From: Candidatus Zhuqueibacterota bacterium
GTDB lineage: Bacteria; Zhuqueibacterota; Zhuqueibacteria; Oceanimicrobiales; Oceanimicrobiaceae
DNA length: 64,000 bases
Assembly (NCBI GenBank): GCA_029261995.1
Contig: JAJDAF010000061.1
Coordinates: 1-64,000 of the forward strand
Direction: 5' to 3'
Both the position numbers and the translations under genes were made by a program. Within the stretch, counting starts at the first letter, position 1. Every line of letters begins with the position of its first letter. The notes beneath the pieces are model-generated. The model saw only the letters and a list, made by a program, of their open reading frames with translations, searched no databases and had not been told where the DNA came from. This document shows, piece by piece, positions 33,489 through 42,906 of the stretch.

Positions 33489-35105
33489 ATGAGCCGGAAA
33501 CACCCTGAAGGTTTGGAATTGCTGGCAAGTGCCATGTTCAACAAAGCCACGGCATTCACGCCGGCCGAGCGCGAAATGTACAAGTTGCGAGGGCTGCTGC
33601 CGGCTGCGGTCTGCGACCAGGCAGCGCAGGCAGCCCGAGCGCTAGAGAATATCCGGCGTAAGGCCTACGACATCGAGCGCTACATTTATTTGCAGGGTCT
33701 GCAGGGCCGAAATGAGCGCTTGTTTTACCGCCTGCTGATCGACCATATCGAAGAGTTGATGCCGATCATTTATACCCCGACCGTCGGACAGGCCTGTCAG
33801 GAGTTTGCCCACATTTTTCGACAACCGCGCGGCTTCTATATCACGCCACGTGATCGTGGGCACATCCGCAAGATGCTTGACAACTGGCCTGAAAAAGACG
33901 TCAGAATGATTGTGATCACCGATGGCCAACGTATTCTGGGCTTGGGAGATCTCGGCGCAAATGGCATGGGAATACCGATTGGCAAACTTGCGCTCTATTC
34001 GGCGGGCGCCGGCATCCATCCGCATCAATGTTTACCGGTGATGCTGGATGTGGGAACCAATAACGACGAACTGCGAAACGATCGCCTCTATCTGGGAATT
34101 AACGAGCCACGCTTGACGGGCGATGCCTACTTTGAACTGGTGGACGAGTTTGTCCAGGCCGTGCAGGATGCGTTTCCGCAGGCGCTTATCCAGTTCGAAG
34201 ATTTCCAAACCCCGAATGCCTTTGCCCTCCTGAATCGCTACCGGGACTCCGTGCTGTGTTTTAACGATGATATCCAGGGGACGGCTGCCGTGGCGCTGGC
34301 CGGCGTCTACGCATCAACTCGAATTTCAGGAAATGATTTCAAAGACCTGCGCATCATGTTTCTTGGCGCCGGCTCAGCGGCCACAGGAATTGCGGATCTT
34401 ATAAAGGCTGCTTTTTGCGAAACCGGCTTTAGTGAAGAACAGGCGGCCCGCAGGTTGTGGTTCGCGAACCGCTCCGGTCTGGTAGTCAAGAGCCGAGAGA
34501 ACATCAGGCCGCACAACTTGCCTTACGCCCACGACCATCCACAACTTCATTTCATTGACGCAATTAAGTCGATCCGACCGCACGTGCTGATTGGCGCTAC
34601 AGGCTCGCCTGGGACCTTTACGCAAGAAATTGTGGAACTGATGGCCGAGATCAATCATCGACCGGTGATTTTCGCATTGTCAAATCCCACATCCCGGGCT
34701 GAATGTACTGCGCAACAAACTTATGAATGGAGCGGTGGTCAAGCCATTTTCGCCAGCGGCAGTCCGTTTTCAGCGGTTACCTTTCAGGGTAAAACCTATC
34801 GCCCCGGACAGGGCAACAATGCTTATGTGTTCCCTGGCATTGGTTTGGGCGCCATCGCCTGCAACGCCAGAAAGGTCAGTGATGCAATGTTCTTGGCCGC
34901 GGCCGGCACCCTCTCTGAAATGGTCTCGGAAGCAGACCTAGCCGAGGGGGCGATCTACCCGCCACTTGCTGATATCCGTAATGTTTCACTGGCCATAGCA
35001 GTCGCCGTAGCGGAAAAAGCCTATCAACAAGATCTTGCCACGGAACCCCGGCCGTCAGATTTACACAAGTGGATTTCAAACACCATGTACGACCCAACCT
35101 ATTAA
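33489..35105 (+). CDS. NAD(P)-dependent malic enzyme
   Basis: Oxidatively decarboxylates malate to pyruvate. This is the large eukaryote-like form (538 residues). YTPTVGQACQEFAHIFRQPRG is at about 98, ITDGQRILGLGDLGANGMGIP carries the substrate-binding region, CFNDDIQGTAAVALAG the metal-binding Asp and Glu, and FLGAGSAATGIADLI the dinucleotide-binding fold. FALSNPTSRAECT is also typical. AAAGGAAAG precedes the start. It directly follows the Fe-S/ThDP fusion gene, so its product pyruvate is a plausible substrate for that enzyme. Confidence 0.95.
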   Translation: MSRKHPEGLELLASAMFNKATAFTPAEREMYKLRGLLPAAVCDQAAQAARALENIRRKAYDIERYIYLQGLQGRNERLFYRLLIDHIEELMPIIYTPTVGQACQEFAHIFRQPRGFYITPRDRGHIRKMLDNWPEKDVRMIVITDGQRILGLGDLGANGMGIPIGKLALYSAGAGIHPHQCLPVMLDVGTNNDELRNDRLYLGINEPRLTGDAYFELVDEFVQAVQDAFPQALIQFEDFQTPNAFALLNRYRDSVLCFNDDIQGTAAVALAGVYASTRISGNDFKDLRIMFLGAGSAATGIADLIKAAFCETGFSEEQAARRLWFANRSGLVVKSRENIRPHNLPYAHDHPQLHFIDAIKSIRPHVLIGATGSPGTFTQEIVELMAEINHRPVIFALSNPTSRAECTAQQTYEWSGGQAIFASGSPFSAVTFQGKTYRPGQGNNAYVFPGIGLGAIACNARKVSDAMFLAAAGTLSEMVSEADLAEGAIYPPLADIRNVSLAIAVAVAEKAYQQDLATEPRPSDLHKWISNTMYDPTY

Positions 35106-35219
35106 GAAGTGATACTCCAGCCTCAGCATGATCAGGCCTGACCGCGAAAATGGCAAGCCTTGTCAGAAACTGTGGGTAGTTGTTCTCCTGAAGATACTGA
35201 AGGCCGTCTACACAAAGGT

Positions 35220-37322
35220 ATGACAAAAGTGACGAATCGATTTGAAAGCAAGGAAATCAGTTGGTTAGCATTCAACGCCAGAGTGCTAAGAGAGGCAGCG
35301 GATCCGACAGTTGCGTTGAAGGCGAAAATTAAGTTTCTCGGGATATTCTCCTCAAACCTGGATGAATTCTTTCGTGTTAGAGTGGCCAATCTAAAGAGAC
35401 TCGCTCTGCTGGGAAAGAAGGCAAATGCAATTGTCGGTGCTGACCCGAAGAAGATTCTCGCTACTATCCAGGAAACTTTTCATGCACAAGAGGGTGTTTT
35501 CGAAAGCACGTACAATCAGGTATTGCATGAGTTGAAAGAAAACAAGATCTTTGTCATCAATGAGAAAGAAACCAACCCGGACCAGGAAGAATTTGTTAAG
35601 AACCATTTTCTGCAAATAGTCCGTCCAAAACTTGTGCCGTTGATGTTGGGCAAAGGCGCTGAGGTGCCTCAGCTAAAGGATGGCTCTCTCTATTTGGCCA
35701 TCCGTTTGCTAAAGAACAACGGCCACAAAGTGAAACATGCTATCATTGAAGTCCCGATAGCTTCGTTTGGTCGCTTTGTCACGTTACCACGATGTGGCGA
35801 GAGTCAATATATTATGTTCCTGGAAGACGTGATTCGTCATTGTTTGGCAAGTGTTTTCAACATATTCAACTATGACCGAATTGAGGCTTACTCTGTCAAG
35901 CTTTCCCGGGATGCAGAATTGGATGTTGACGATGATTTATCGGAGAGCTATGTCCGAAAAATATCAAAGAGTCTGAAGCAACGGAAATCCGGCACACCGG
36001 TACACTTTGTTTACGACAACCGGATGTCGGATGAATTCCTGAAGCTTCTGGTTTCCAGGCTTCATTTGAATAAGGTAGGCTGTGACTTGATTTCCGGAAG
36101 AAAATATTTGAATCTCAAAGATCTAATGAATTTCCCGAGAATTGAAATATCCAATCAAAAGGAGGCCAAGACTCTACCTCTCTCGCACAGAGATTTTGAT
36201 GCTCGCGGCAGCATATTTAAGGCCATTCGCAAAAAAGACATCTTACTTCATTATCCTTACCAGAAGTTTGAATATGTCATCGATTTTTTGCGAGAGGCAG
36301 CGATCGATCCGAAGGTGACCGACATAAAGTTGACACTCTATCGAGTGGCGAACGATTCGAATATCATAAATGCCTTAATAAATGCTGCCAAAAATGGAAA
36401 ATCCGTGACTGCGGTGGTGGAGTTGAGAGCACGATTTGATGAAGAACCAAATATCAGTTGGTCAGAAAAGCTTCGGGAAGAGGGTGTGAAAGTCATCCAC
36501 GGTGTGCCTGGCCTGAAAGTCCACGCAAAGATGATTATAGTTACCCGCCGTGAGAAAAAACAGGATGTGCTTTATGCCAACATCGCGACCGGCAACCTCA
36601 ATGAGGCAACTGCCAAACTCTACTCTGACCAGGGCCTCTTCACTTCAAATACTCTGATTACCAAAGAAATCAGAAAAGTGTTTGAGCTGATCGAAGACAA
36701 CTACAAGAGAGGCGCCTTTCGGCATTTGCTTGTGTCGCCCTTTAATCTGCGTCAGAAATTCGTCAAGCTGGTCAACATTGAGATAAGAAACGCACAGGAA
36801 GGCAAGGAAGCATACATCACGCTAAAACTAAACAACCTCGTCGATAAGGCAATAATCACAAAACTCTATCAAGCAAGTCAAGCAGGTGTCGACGTCAAGC
36901 TCATGGTGCGCGGAATGTGTTCCTTGCTTCCGCAGGTCAAGGGGCTGAGTGAAAACGTTGAGGCCAAGCGTATTGTAGACAAGTTTCTTGAGCACACCCG
37001 CCTGTTCGCATTTTGCAACGATGGTAATCCACGATATTATATTTCTTCGGCAGATCTGATGTCACGCAACCTGGACCACCGTGTGGAAGTTGTGTGCCCA
37101 ATCTACGACAGATCGATTCAGGAGGAGCTAGAATATTTTCTGGACATCCAATGGCGGGATAATGTCAAAGCGACCTGGATTGGGCAGGACCCATATGGGC
37201 GCAACACCTTGGCAAAAAACAACGGTGGTGTTCGTGCCCAAGATGTGTTCCTCGGATATTGCAGGTCTCAGCTGCGAAAGGCGGAGAAATCGGCAAAAAG
37301 AAGGAACCAGGAAAGAATCTAA
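35220..37322 (+). CDS. ppk1: polyphosphate kinase 1
   Basis: Synthesises inorganic polyphosphate from ATP, reversibly. From ATG 35220 it has 700 residues, normal for the family. ESKEISWLAFNARVLREA and FFRVRVANLKRL are the N-terminal helices. The phosphorylated His is H435 in LKVHAKMIIV. The second phospholipase D-like motif is NLDHRVEVV with H620. A TTG 60 bases upstream (35160) could give a longer form, but has no ribosome site. It opens a five-gene cluster for phosphate polymers (CHAD, ParA, CYTH, Nudix-SixA). Confidence 0.95.
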   Translation: MTKVTNRFESKEISWLAFNARVLREAADPTVALKAKIKFLGIFSSNLDEFFRVRVANLKRLALLGKKANAIVGADPKKILATIQETFHAQEGVFESTYNQVLHELKENKIFVINEKETNPDQEEFVKNHFLQIVRPKLVPLMLGKGAEVPQLKDGSLYLAIRLLKNNGHKVKHAIIEVPIASFGRFVTLPRCGESQYIMFLEDVIRHCLASVFNIFNYDRIEAYSVKLSRDAELDVDDDLSESYVRKISKSLKQRKSGTPVHFVYDNRMSDEFLKLLVSRLHLNKVGCDLISGRKYLNLKDLMNFPRIEISNQKEAKTLPLSHRDFDARGSIFKAIRKKDILLHYPYQKFEYVIDFLREAAIDPKVTDIKLTLYRVANDSNIINALINAAKNGKSVTAVVELRARFDEEPNISWSEKLREEGVKVIHGVPGLKVHAKMIIVTRREKKQDVLYANIATGNLNEATAKLYSDQGLFTSNTLITKEIRKVFELIEDNYKRGAFRHLLVSPFNLRQKFVKLVNIEIRNAQEGKEAYITLKLNNLVDKAIITKLYQASQAGVDVKLMVRGMCSLLPQVKGLSENVEAKRIVDKFLEHTRLFAFCNDGNPRYYISSADLMSRNLDHRVEVVCPIYDRSIQEELEYFLDIQWRDNVKATWIGQDPYGRNTLAKNNGGVRAQDVFLGYCRSQLRKAEKSAKRRNQERI

Positions 37323-37414
37323 GGCCGGGTAGCGATTGGTCGGAGCTTTGGCTTGTTGCCAGGCCTCTCAAGCGCATCGCCAGAACAACATGATTATCTC
37401 TCACTTATTGAAGG

Positions 37415-38941
37415 ATGGATTATAGCTTGCAGACGGTTGAAACCTACATTCTTATTGATGCGCCGAACATCATCAATGAGATATCGAAATCATACACCAT
37501 CATGGCGGAGCGCCCACGAAATGGGGTCCAATGCTTCTTTGATACCTTCGATTGGCGTCTCTACAACAAAGGTCTAACACTCCTGCAAAAAACTACCGAA
37601 TACCGTCTGTATCACTGGCGCCAAGATCGCGAGGTTGCGACATCACCCGTAGCTTCAACCCTCCAGCCTAAGTTCTGGTGGGACTTCCCTGATAGCCCCC
37701 TGAAAGAAGCGCTGAAGCCTTGCCTTGGCGTGCGTGCTCTGTTGCTACTGGCGAGTATGAAAAGCCAAGCCCAGACCCTTCGTGTTCTAAACGATGATGA
37801 AAAAAGCGTCCTGCTAGTACATGTCGAGGATATCCTTCCCGCAGGCGATGGATCGCCTCCCCAAGCGCCAAGCACACTTCGATTGCAGCAGGTCCGAGGC
37901 TATGATCAGGAGTTCAATGAATTTCGTGTATTCTTGTATAAACTGGGTTTGAAGCCGCAAAAGGCAGATGTCTTGACGCTTCTTCTTGAGGCGCATGGCA
38001 AACAACCCGGTGATTATTCTTCAAAGGTGAACATCTCACTTCGGCCAGATTGGCCAGGCAGGGTAGCAGCAAGAGAGATCTTCATGAAGCTGCTGAACGT
38101 TATGCAGCAAAACGAGGCCGGACTTAAGGCTGACATCGATACTGAATTCCTACATGATTTTCGAGTCGCTATCCGGCGCACTCGCTCGGCGCTGACGCAA
38201 CTCAAAGGAGTCTTTCCTCACGAGGTTACGGAGCGCTATAAACGAGATTTTGCAGAACTTGGCAAATTGACAAGCCGGCTGCGCGATTTGGATGTCTATC
38301 TGCTCAAAGAAGATGAGTATAGGAGCATGCTGCCTGCAGACCTGGCTTCACACCTTGAGCCTATGTTTGACACAATGCGCAGAGAACGCAAGCGCGAGCA
38401 TCAAAAACTGGTCAGGGCGCTGTCTGCTGGGGCATACAAGAGAACGATGGAGGCATGGGATGATTTCCTAAATCATCCTGATGCAGCAAAGAATTCCAGC
38501 AAGCCAGTGTCCGAACTCGCGAGAAAGTTCATTTGGAAGAAGTATAATCAGGTTATGACTCTGGGTCAGGCGATTGCTGATGATTCACCTGATCCCGAGC
38601 TGCACAATTTGCGCATCGACTGCAAGAAGCTCCGCTATCTACTGGAGTTCTTCGCAACGCTCTTCCCGGAAAAAGAGATGGCAAGCATAATCAGGCAGGT
38701 CAAAAAACTGCAGGACAATCTGGGCGAATTCAACGATCTATATGTCCAGCAGCAACACCTGAAGGAATTCCTGAACAGCGATTCCAAGACTGAAAAACAC
38801 CATAGCGCTGTAGCGGCTATCGGCGGCTTAACAGCCGTTTTGTTCCAGAGACAGCAGGGAGTGCGTCAAGCCTTTGCGCAGACCTTTGACCGGTTCAGTG
38901 ACTCCGGTAACGCCGCGCTTTTCATCAAACTTTTTGGATAA
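37415..38941 (+). CDS. CHAD-domain protein
   Basis: A 508-residue cytoplasmic protein. The N-terminal approximately 170 residues look like a degenerate CYTH fold lacking the ExExK motif, and contain WRLYNKGLTLLQ. Residues about 210-500 form the CHAD helical domain with conserved basic clusters FLHDFRVAIRRTRSALTQL and HNLRIDCKKLRYLLEF. CHAD domains bind polyphosphate and can target proteins to polyphosphate granules. It lies 92 bases after ppk1 and 65 before the ParA gene. No enzymatic residues are evident, so a binding or adaptor role is most likely. Confidence 0.9.
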   Translation: MDYSLQTVETYILIDAPNIINEISKSYTIMAERPRNGVQCFFDTFDWRLYNKGLTLLQKTTEYRLYHWRQDREVATSPVASTLQPKFWWDFPDSPLKEALKPCLGVRALLLLASMKSQAQTLRVLNDDEKSVLLVHVEDILPAGDGSPPQAPSTLRLQQVRGYDQEFNEFRVFLYKLGLKPQKADVLTLLLEAHGKQPGDYSSKVNISLRPDWPGRVAAREIFMKLLNVMQQNEAGLKADIDTEFLHDFRVAIRRTRSALTQLKGVFPHEVTERYKRDFAELGKLTSRLRDLDVYLLKEDEYRSMLPADLASHLEPMFDTMRRERKREHQKLVRALSAGAYKRTMEAWDDFLNHPDAAKNSSKPVSELARKFIWKKYNQVMTLGQAIADDSPDPELHNLRIDCKKLRYLLEFFATLFPEKEMASIIRQVKKLQDNLGEFNDLYVQQQHLKEFLNSDSKTEKHHSAVAAIGGLTAVLFQRQQGVRQAFAQTFDRFSDSGNAALFIKLFG

Positions 38942-39006
38942 CACCCGTCAATTCGACTCTGCAGGAATATCAGAGATGTTTTACTCACAAAACTACAATT
39001 GATTCT

Positions 39007-39747
39007 GTGAAGATCGTCGCCTTATACAACATTAAGGGCGGAGTTGGCAAAACCGCCGCTGCAGTAAACTTGGCCTACCTCGCTGCTCAGGATGGCGCTC
39101 CCACGCTCATCTGTGACCTGGACCCACAAAGTTGTGCGTCCTTCTATTTTAGAATCAGAGGGCGAAGGAGTTTTGGGTCGAAGAAATTTCTCAGAGGGGG
39201 CAGGCATATAGAGAATAATATCAGAGGGACGGATTTTGACAATCTGGATTTGTTGCCAGCGAAACTTTCTTTCCGGAAAATGGACCTCGCGTTGTGTGGG
39301 TTCAAGCAGTCAAGGAAGCGACTGCGGCGACTTTTCAGGCCGTTTGAAGACGCGTATGATTATGTGTTTTTAGATTGTCCGCCAAGCATCGGCCTGCTTT
39401 CAGAGAACGTTTTCTTTGCGGCCGATCTGATTCTCGTCCCTTTGATACCAACGACTCTTTCTGTCCGCACTTACGACAGATTGTTGAGATTTTTCAGAGA
39501 GAATGAATTGGATCGGTCAAAGATTCGTGCTTTCTTCTCAATGGTGGAGCGGCGCAAGAAAATGCACCTGGAGTTTCTGGAAAAAATGCAGACTCAGTCG
39601 GACCATTGCTGTAGCACTTTTATCCCCTGCAGTTCTGATGTCGAGAGAATGGGAATCTACCGCCAGCCGGTGGCCCGTTTCAAGCCAAGCTCCAGTGCCA
39701 CGGCAGCCTACGAGTACTTATGGGCTGAGATCAAGCGGTCACTATAA
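39007..39747 (+). CDS. ParA-family ATPase
   Basis: A 246-residue deviant-Walker ATPase of the ParA/MinD group. The P-loop is NIKGGVGKTAAAVN with signature lysine K10 and K15. The Walker A' region is CDLDPQS and Walker B is YVFLDCPPSIGLL. GTG 39007 is the start, since there is no ATG. ParA ATPases position plasmids, chromosomes and cytoplasmic cargo along the nucleoid. No parB gene or centromere-like repeat is nearby. Its location between CHAD and CYTH genes suggests cargo related to polyphosphate, which is inference. Confidence 0.9.
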   Translation: MKIVALYNIKGGVGKTAAAVNLAYLAAQDGAPTLICDLDPQSCASFYFRIRGRRSFGSKKFLRGGRHIENNIRGTDFDNLDLLPAKLSFRKMDLALCGFKQSRKRLRRLFRPFEDAYDYVFLDCPPSIGLLSENVFFAADLILVPLIPTTLSVRTYDRLLRFFRENELDRSKIRAFFSMVERRKKMHLEFLEKMQTQSDHCCSTFIPCSSDVERMGIYRQPVARFKPSSSATAAYEYLWAEIKRSL

Positions 39748-39767
39748 TAAACAATGACAGGTGCTTC

Positions 39768-40232
39768 ATGGATCTTGAAATCGAAAGAAAGTTCCTGGTA
39801 AAGGACAGACCAGCGGATCTGCTGGAGTATCCACACAACGAAATTCTGCAGGGATACTTGGTGATTGGCGACCATCATGAAGTCAGGGTGCGAAAGAAGG
39901 GAAATGAGTTTTCTCAGGCTGTTAAGCGTGGTAAAGGCCTGGAGCGCGAAGAAGTAGAGGTCGGACTGTCACGCGAACAGTTTGAGCGACTTTGGCCTTT
40001 AACCGAGAATAGACGCGTAGAAAAGATGAGATTTGAGATAAACTACAAAGGCGCCTTGATCGAAGTAGATGTTTACGACAAGGCGCTAAGTAAACTTGTC
40101 ACAGCGGAAGTCGAGTTCAAAACAGTCGAGCAAAGTGATGCATTCGTCCCCCCATACTGGTTTGGCCTGGAAATCACCAAAGACGAGAGGTTCAAGAACA
40201 AGAATCTGTCGATTTATGGTCTACCTGAGTGA
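39768..40232 (+). CDS. CYTH-domain triphosphate tunnel enzyme
   Basis: A 154-residue CYTH domain protein, 20 bases after the ParA gene. The diagnostic ExExK signature is LEIERKFLV at residues 3-11. Later strands keep alternating charged residues (VRVRKKGNEF, REEVEVGLSREQF, ALIEVDVYDKAL, AEVEFKTVEQ) that line the tunnel. Such short proteins hydrolyse inorganic triphosphate or nucleoside triphosphates. In this setting tripolyphosphate is a plausible substrate. Confidence 0.92.
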   Translation: MDLEIERKFLVKDRPADLLEYPHNEILQGYLVIGDHHEVRVRKKGNEFSQAVKRGKGLEREEVEVGLSREQFERLWPLTENRRVEKMRFEINYKGALIEVDVYDKALSKLVTAEVEFKTVEQSDAFVPPYWFGLEITKDERFKNKNLSIYGLPE

Positions 40233-40260
40233 CGGGCGCCACGCTCGAGCGTCGTAAGCC

Positions 40261-41187
40261 ATGTCACCGAAGAGAAATGCAGCATGTGCGCAATCCAGCG
40301 TACTCCCGTATCGCTTTGAAGTAAAGGGCGTTAAGCTCATGCTAATAACCTCGATGCGTCGCCAACGATGGATTATTCCCAAGGGCCTTATCGAGGAGGG
40401 CAAGACAGCAACTGAATCAGCCCGAATGGAAGCTTATGAAGAAGCGGGTGTCAGAGGGAAGATCTACCCCGAGGTAGTCGCGGCCTACGAGCGTGAGAAA
40501 TGGGGCAGTGTCTGCAAAATACAGGTCTTCTTGTTGGATGTAGAAGATGTTCTCGATGAATGGCCCGAGGCGTCTTGTAGAGAACGTATCTGGGTGTCCC
40601 TTGACGAAGCGATTGGGTTAGTTGAAGAAGAACCTTTAAGAAGGATTTTAAGGCGGCTTCCCGCACATATTGAACGAGCAAAGAGTGGCAAAATGAAACG
40701 ACTATACCTGACCAGGCACGCGAAATCAAGTTGGAAGGATGCAAGCTTGGCGGACTTTGACCGTCCTCTCAATAAGCGCGGCAAGATGAACGCCGCATTT
40801 ATGGGCCGGCGATTGCAGGAATACGGTGCAAAGATTGATCTGATTATTTCCAGCCCGGCAAACAGGGCACTCAAAACCGCTACGCTTATCGCCAAAGAAA
40901 TCGGGTTTCCCAAGAAGAAGCTCGCGGCTGATGACTCCATCTATGAAGCAGAGCTGTCCGCCCTCGTGGCGATGATTTGGGAAATGGACGATTCACTGAG
41001 AAGTGTGATGCTAGTCGGTCACAATCCAGGTTTTACACAGTTGGCAGAATACTTGACGAACCACAAGGTTGACAACATCCCTACCTGCGGAGTTTTTTGT
41101 GTTGATTTCAACCTAATTTCCTGGAAAGAAATCTCAAAAGGTAAGGGTAATCTGTTGTTCTGTGACTACCCGAAGAAGCATTCATGA
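40261..41187 (+). CDS. Nudix hydrolase / SixA-type histidine phosphatase fusion
   Basis: A 308-residue two-domain enzyme. Residues about 1-140 are a Nudix fold with WIIPKGLIEEGKTATESA and MEAYEEAGV. The box lacks two consensus residues (Lys for the first Glu, Met for Arg) but keeps the catalytic EAYEEAG acids. Residues about 148-305 form a SixA-like phosphohistidine phosphatase, with RHAKSSWKDASLADFDRPL, SSPANRALKTATLI and the second His in MLVGHNPGF. The first part may hydrolyse diphosphoinositol-like or nucleotide polyphosphates. The second would remove phosphate from a phosphohistidine. It lies last in the polyphosphate cluster. Confidence 0.88.
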   Translation: MSPKRNAACAQSSVLPYRFEVKGVKLMLITSMRRQRWIIPKGLIEEGKTATESARMEAYEEAGVRGKIYPEVVAAYEREKWGSVCKIQVFLLDVEDVLDEWPEASCRERIWVSLDEAIGLVEEEPLRRILRRLPAHIERAKSGKMKRLYLTRHAKSSWKDASLADFDRPLNKRGKMNAAFMGRRLQEYGAKIDLIISSPANRALKTATLIAKEIGFPKKKLAADDSIYEAELSALVAMIWEMDDSLRSVMLVGHNPGFTQLAEYLTNHKVDNIPTCGVFCVDFNLISWKEISKGKGNLLFCDYPKKHS

Positions 41188-41305
41188 TCTCGCGGTGGTC
41201 TTCAGTTTTCAGAGCTTTGCCTTTGAACGATCTTGTGGGGACGTGAATGGACTACCGCGCCATCTGCGACTCATTGCCCGGTGGCGCGAAAGCGCCCAGC
41301 CGAGG

Positions 41306-42844
41306 CTAGATTCCATCGGTACTTCGATCCAGGCTCCGGTATTGGATGGCTTCGCTGACATATTCCGCTCGAATGTTCTCTTGACCTTCAAGGTCCGCGA
41401 TTGTCCTCGATACCTTCAGAATTCGATCATACGCTCTGGCCGAGAGACCCAGCTTGTTGATGGCCATTTTCATCAGGTCGTGCCCGCGGTCGTCTATCTG
41501 GCAAAACTCCCGGATTTCTTTTGACTCCATTCTGGCGTTGCAAAACATGCTTTTTCTCGAACGAAATCGATGTAATTGCACGGCCCGAGCTTTCATGACC
41601 CGTTTTCGAATATCTTCTGAGGTCTCACTACAAGTCTCACTTGCGAGTTCTTTGTAAAGCACTGCGGGGACCTCAATCTGAATGTCGATGCGATCCAGAA
41701 GCGGCCCTGAGATTCGCGCCATGTATTTCTGGATTTGAGGCGGTGTGCAACTGCACTCATGATTAGGGTCAGAGTGGTAGCCGCAAAGGCACGGATTCAT
41801 CGCACCCACCAACATGAATTGCGCCGGATAAGTCAGGGAAATAGTAGCTCTGGAGATGGTAACAACGCCATCTTCAAGGGGCTGGCGCATCACCTCCAGC
41901 ACATTCTTCTTAAACTCAGGTAGCTCATCCAGGAAGAGTACGCCGTGATTTGCCAAACTGACCTCACCGGGCTTGGGGACATGACCACCTCCAATAAGAC
42001 CTGCGTCGCTAATGGTGTGATGGGGCGATCTGAAGGGGCGAGTGCCAACCAAAGCCGTGTCAGCTGGAAGCAAACCTGATACTGAATGAATTTTGGTTGT
42101 TTCTAAAGCCTCATCAAGAGTCATGTCCGGCAGGATAGATGGAAACCGTTTTGCGAGCATTGTTTTGCCCGAACCTGGGGGGCCGACCATCAGCAGATTG
42201 TGCCCGCCTGCAGCAGCCACTTCGAGCGCTCGCTTTACGTGCTCCTGTCCTTTCACATCTGAGAAATCAATGGAGTAAATCAAGCTTTGGGAAAAGACCT
42301 CATTGATATCGATCTCGTAAGGCTGAATCTCTTTGATGCCATTAATGAATGCGACAGTTTCCGCTAGACTGATCACGGGGTAGACCGGCACGTCGTGGGA
42401 GATCGCGGCTTCTTTTGCATTTTCTTTTGGTAGAATAATGCCCTTTTTCTTCGCCTTTCGAGCAGCGATGGCAATTGGCAACGCACCCCGAATTGCCCGG
42501 AGGCTGCCGTCCAGCGACAGCTCCCCAAGGATGAGGTAATCATCAATATTGTCTTGCAAGACCTGGCCCGCGGCCGCCAACACCCCGAGGGCAATCGGGA
42601 GATCAAACGCAGATCCTTCCTTTTTTATATCCGCTGGTGCGAGATTTACGGTAATGCGCTTCAGTGGAAATCGGAAGTCAGAGTTCTTTATAGCGGCGTT
42701 GACGCGCTCGCGGGATTCCCTGACGGCGCCCTCCGGAAGGCCCACCATCGCGAAGTATGGAAGCTGCCCTTCGAGGTGGGTTTCCACTTCAACGATATAC
42801 GCATCTATGCCCAGAACCGCCGCACTCAGAATCTTTGAGAACAT
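41306..42844 (-). CDS. comM: YifB/ComM-family Mg-chelatase-like AAA ATPase
   Basis: A 512-residue ATPase. The N-terminal Lon-protease-like fold (MVGLPEGAVRESRERVNAAI) precedes the AAA core with Walker A MVGPPGSGKTMLAKRF, Walker B GVLFLDELPEF and sensor MNPCLCGYH. A C-terminal Mg_chelatase_C domain ends the protein. ComM is a hexameric helicase that promotes branch migration in natural transformation. Orientation is opposite to neighbours: convergent with the Nudix-SixA gene, divergent from prkA. A matching promoter lies at 42878-42906. No competence genes are in this window. Confidence 0.93.
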   Translation of the reverse strand: MFSKILSAAVLGIDAYIVEVETHLEGQLPYFAMVGLPEGAVRESRERVNAAIKNSDFRFPLKRITVNLAPADIKKEGSAFDLPIALGVLAAAGQVLQDNIDDYLILGELSLDGSLRAIRGALPIAIAARKAKKKGIILPKENAKEAAISHDVPVYPVISLAETVAFINGIKEIQPYEIDINEVFSQSLIYSIDFSDVKGQEHVKRALEVAAAGGHNLLMVGPPGSGKTMLAKRFPSILPDMTLDEALETTKIHSVSGLLPADTALVGTRPFRSPHHTISDAGLIGGGHVPKPGEVSLANHGVLFLDELPEFKKNVLEVMRQPLEDGVVTISRATISLTYPAQFMLVGAMNPCLCGYHSDPNHECSCTPPQIQKYMARISGPLLDRIDIQIEVPAVLYKELASETCSETSEDIRKRVMKARAVQLHRFRSRKSMFCNARMESKEIREFCQIDDRGHDLMKMAINKLGLSARAYDRILKVSRTIADLEGQENIRAEYVSEAIQYRSLDRSTDGI

Positions 42845-42877
42845 GGAGAATGATGTCGGAGTTGGTTAACCTGTGGA

Positions 42878-42906
42878 AGGATAGTCAATCGAGTTCAGAT
42901 TGTCAA
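42878..42906 (-). promoter_or_regulatory. sigma-70-type promoter for comM
   Basis: On the minus strand, TTGACA (42906-42901) and TATCCT (42883-42878) are separated by 17 bases. The predicted start is about 27 bases before the comM ATG. Confidence 0.55.

Noticed and set aside
39007-39747. ParA gene as sign of a plasmid or chromosome partition locus
   Set aside because: No parB, no repeated centromere-like sites, no origin-type genes nearby; the polyphosphate context is a better explanation.
41283-41296. GGCGC-GAAA-GCGCC hairpin after the comM stop
   Set aside because: Five-base stem without a T-run on either strand, so a terminator call is not supported.
41162-41524. Open frame on the plus strand at the end of the Nudix-SixA gene
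   Set aside because: It lies mostly opposite the well-supported comM gene and carries no motif.
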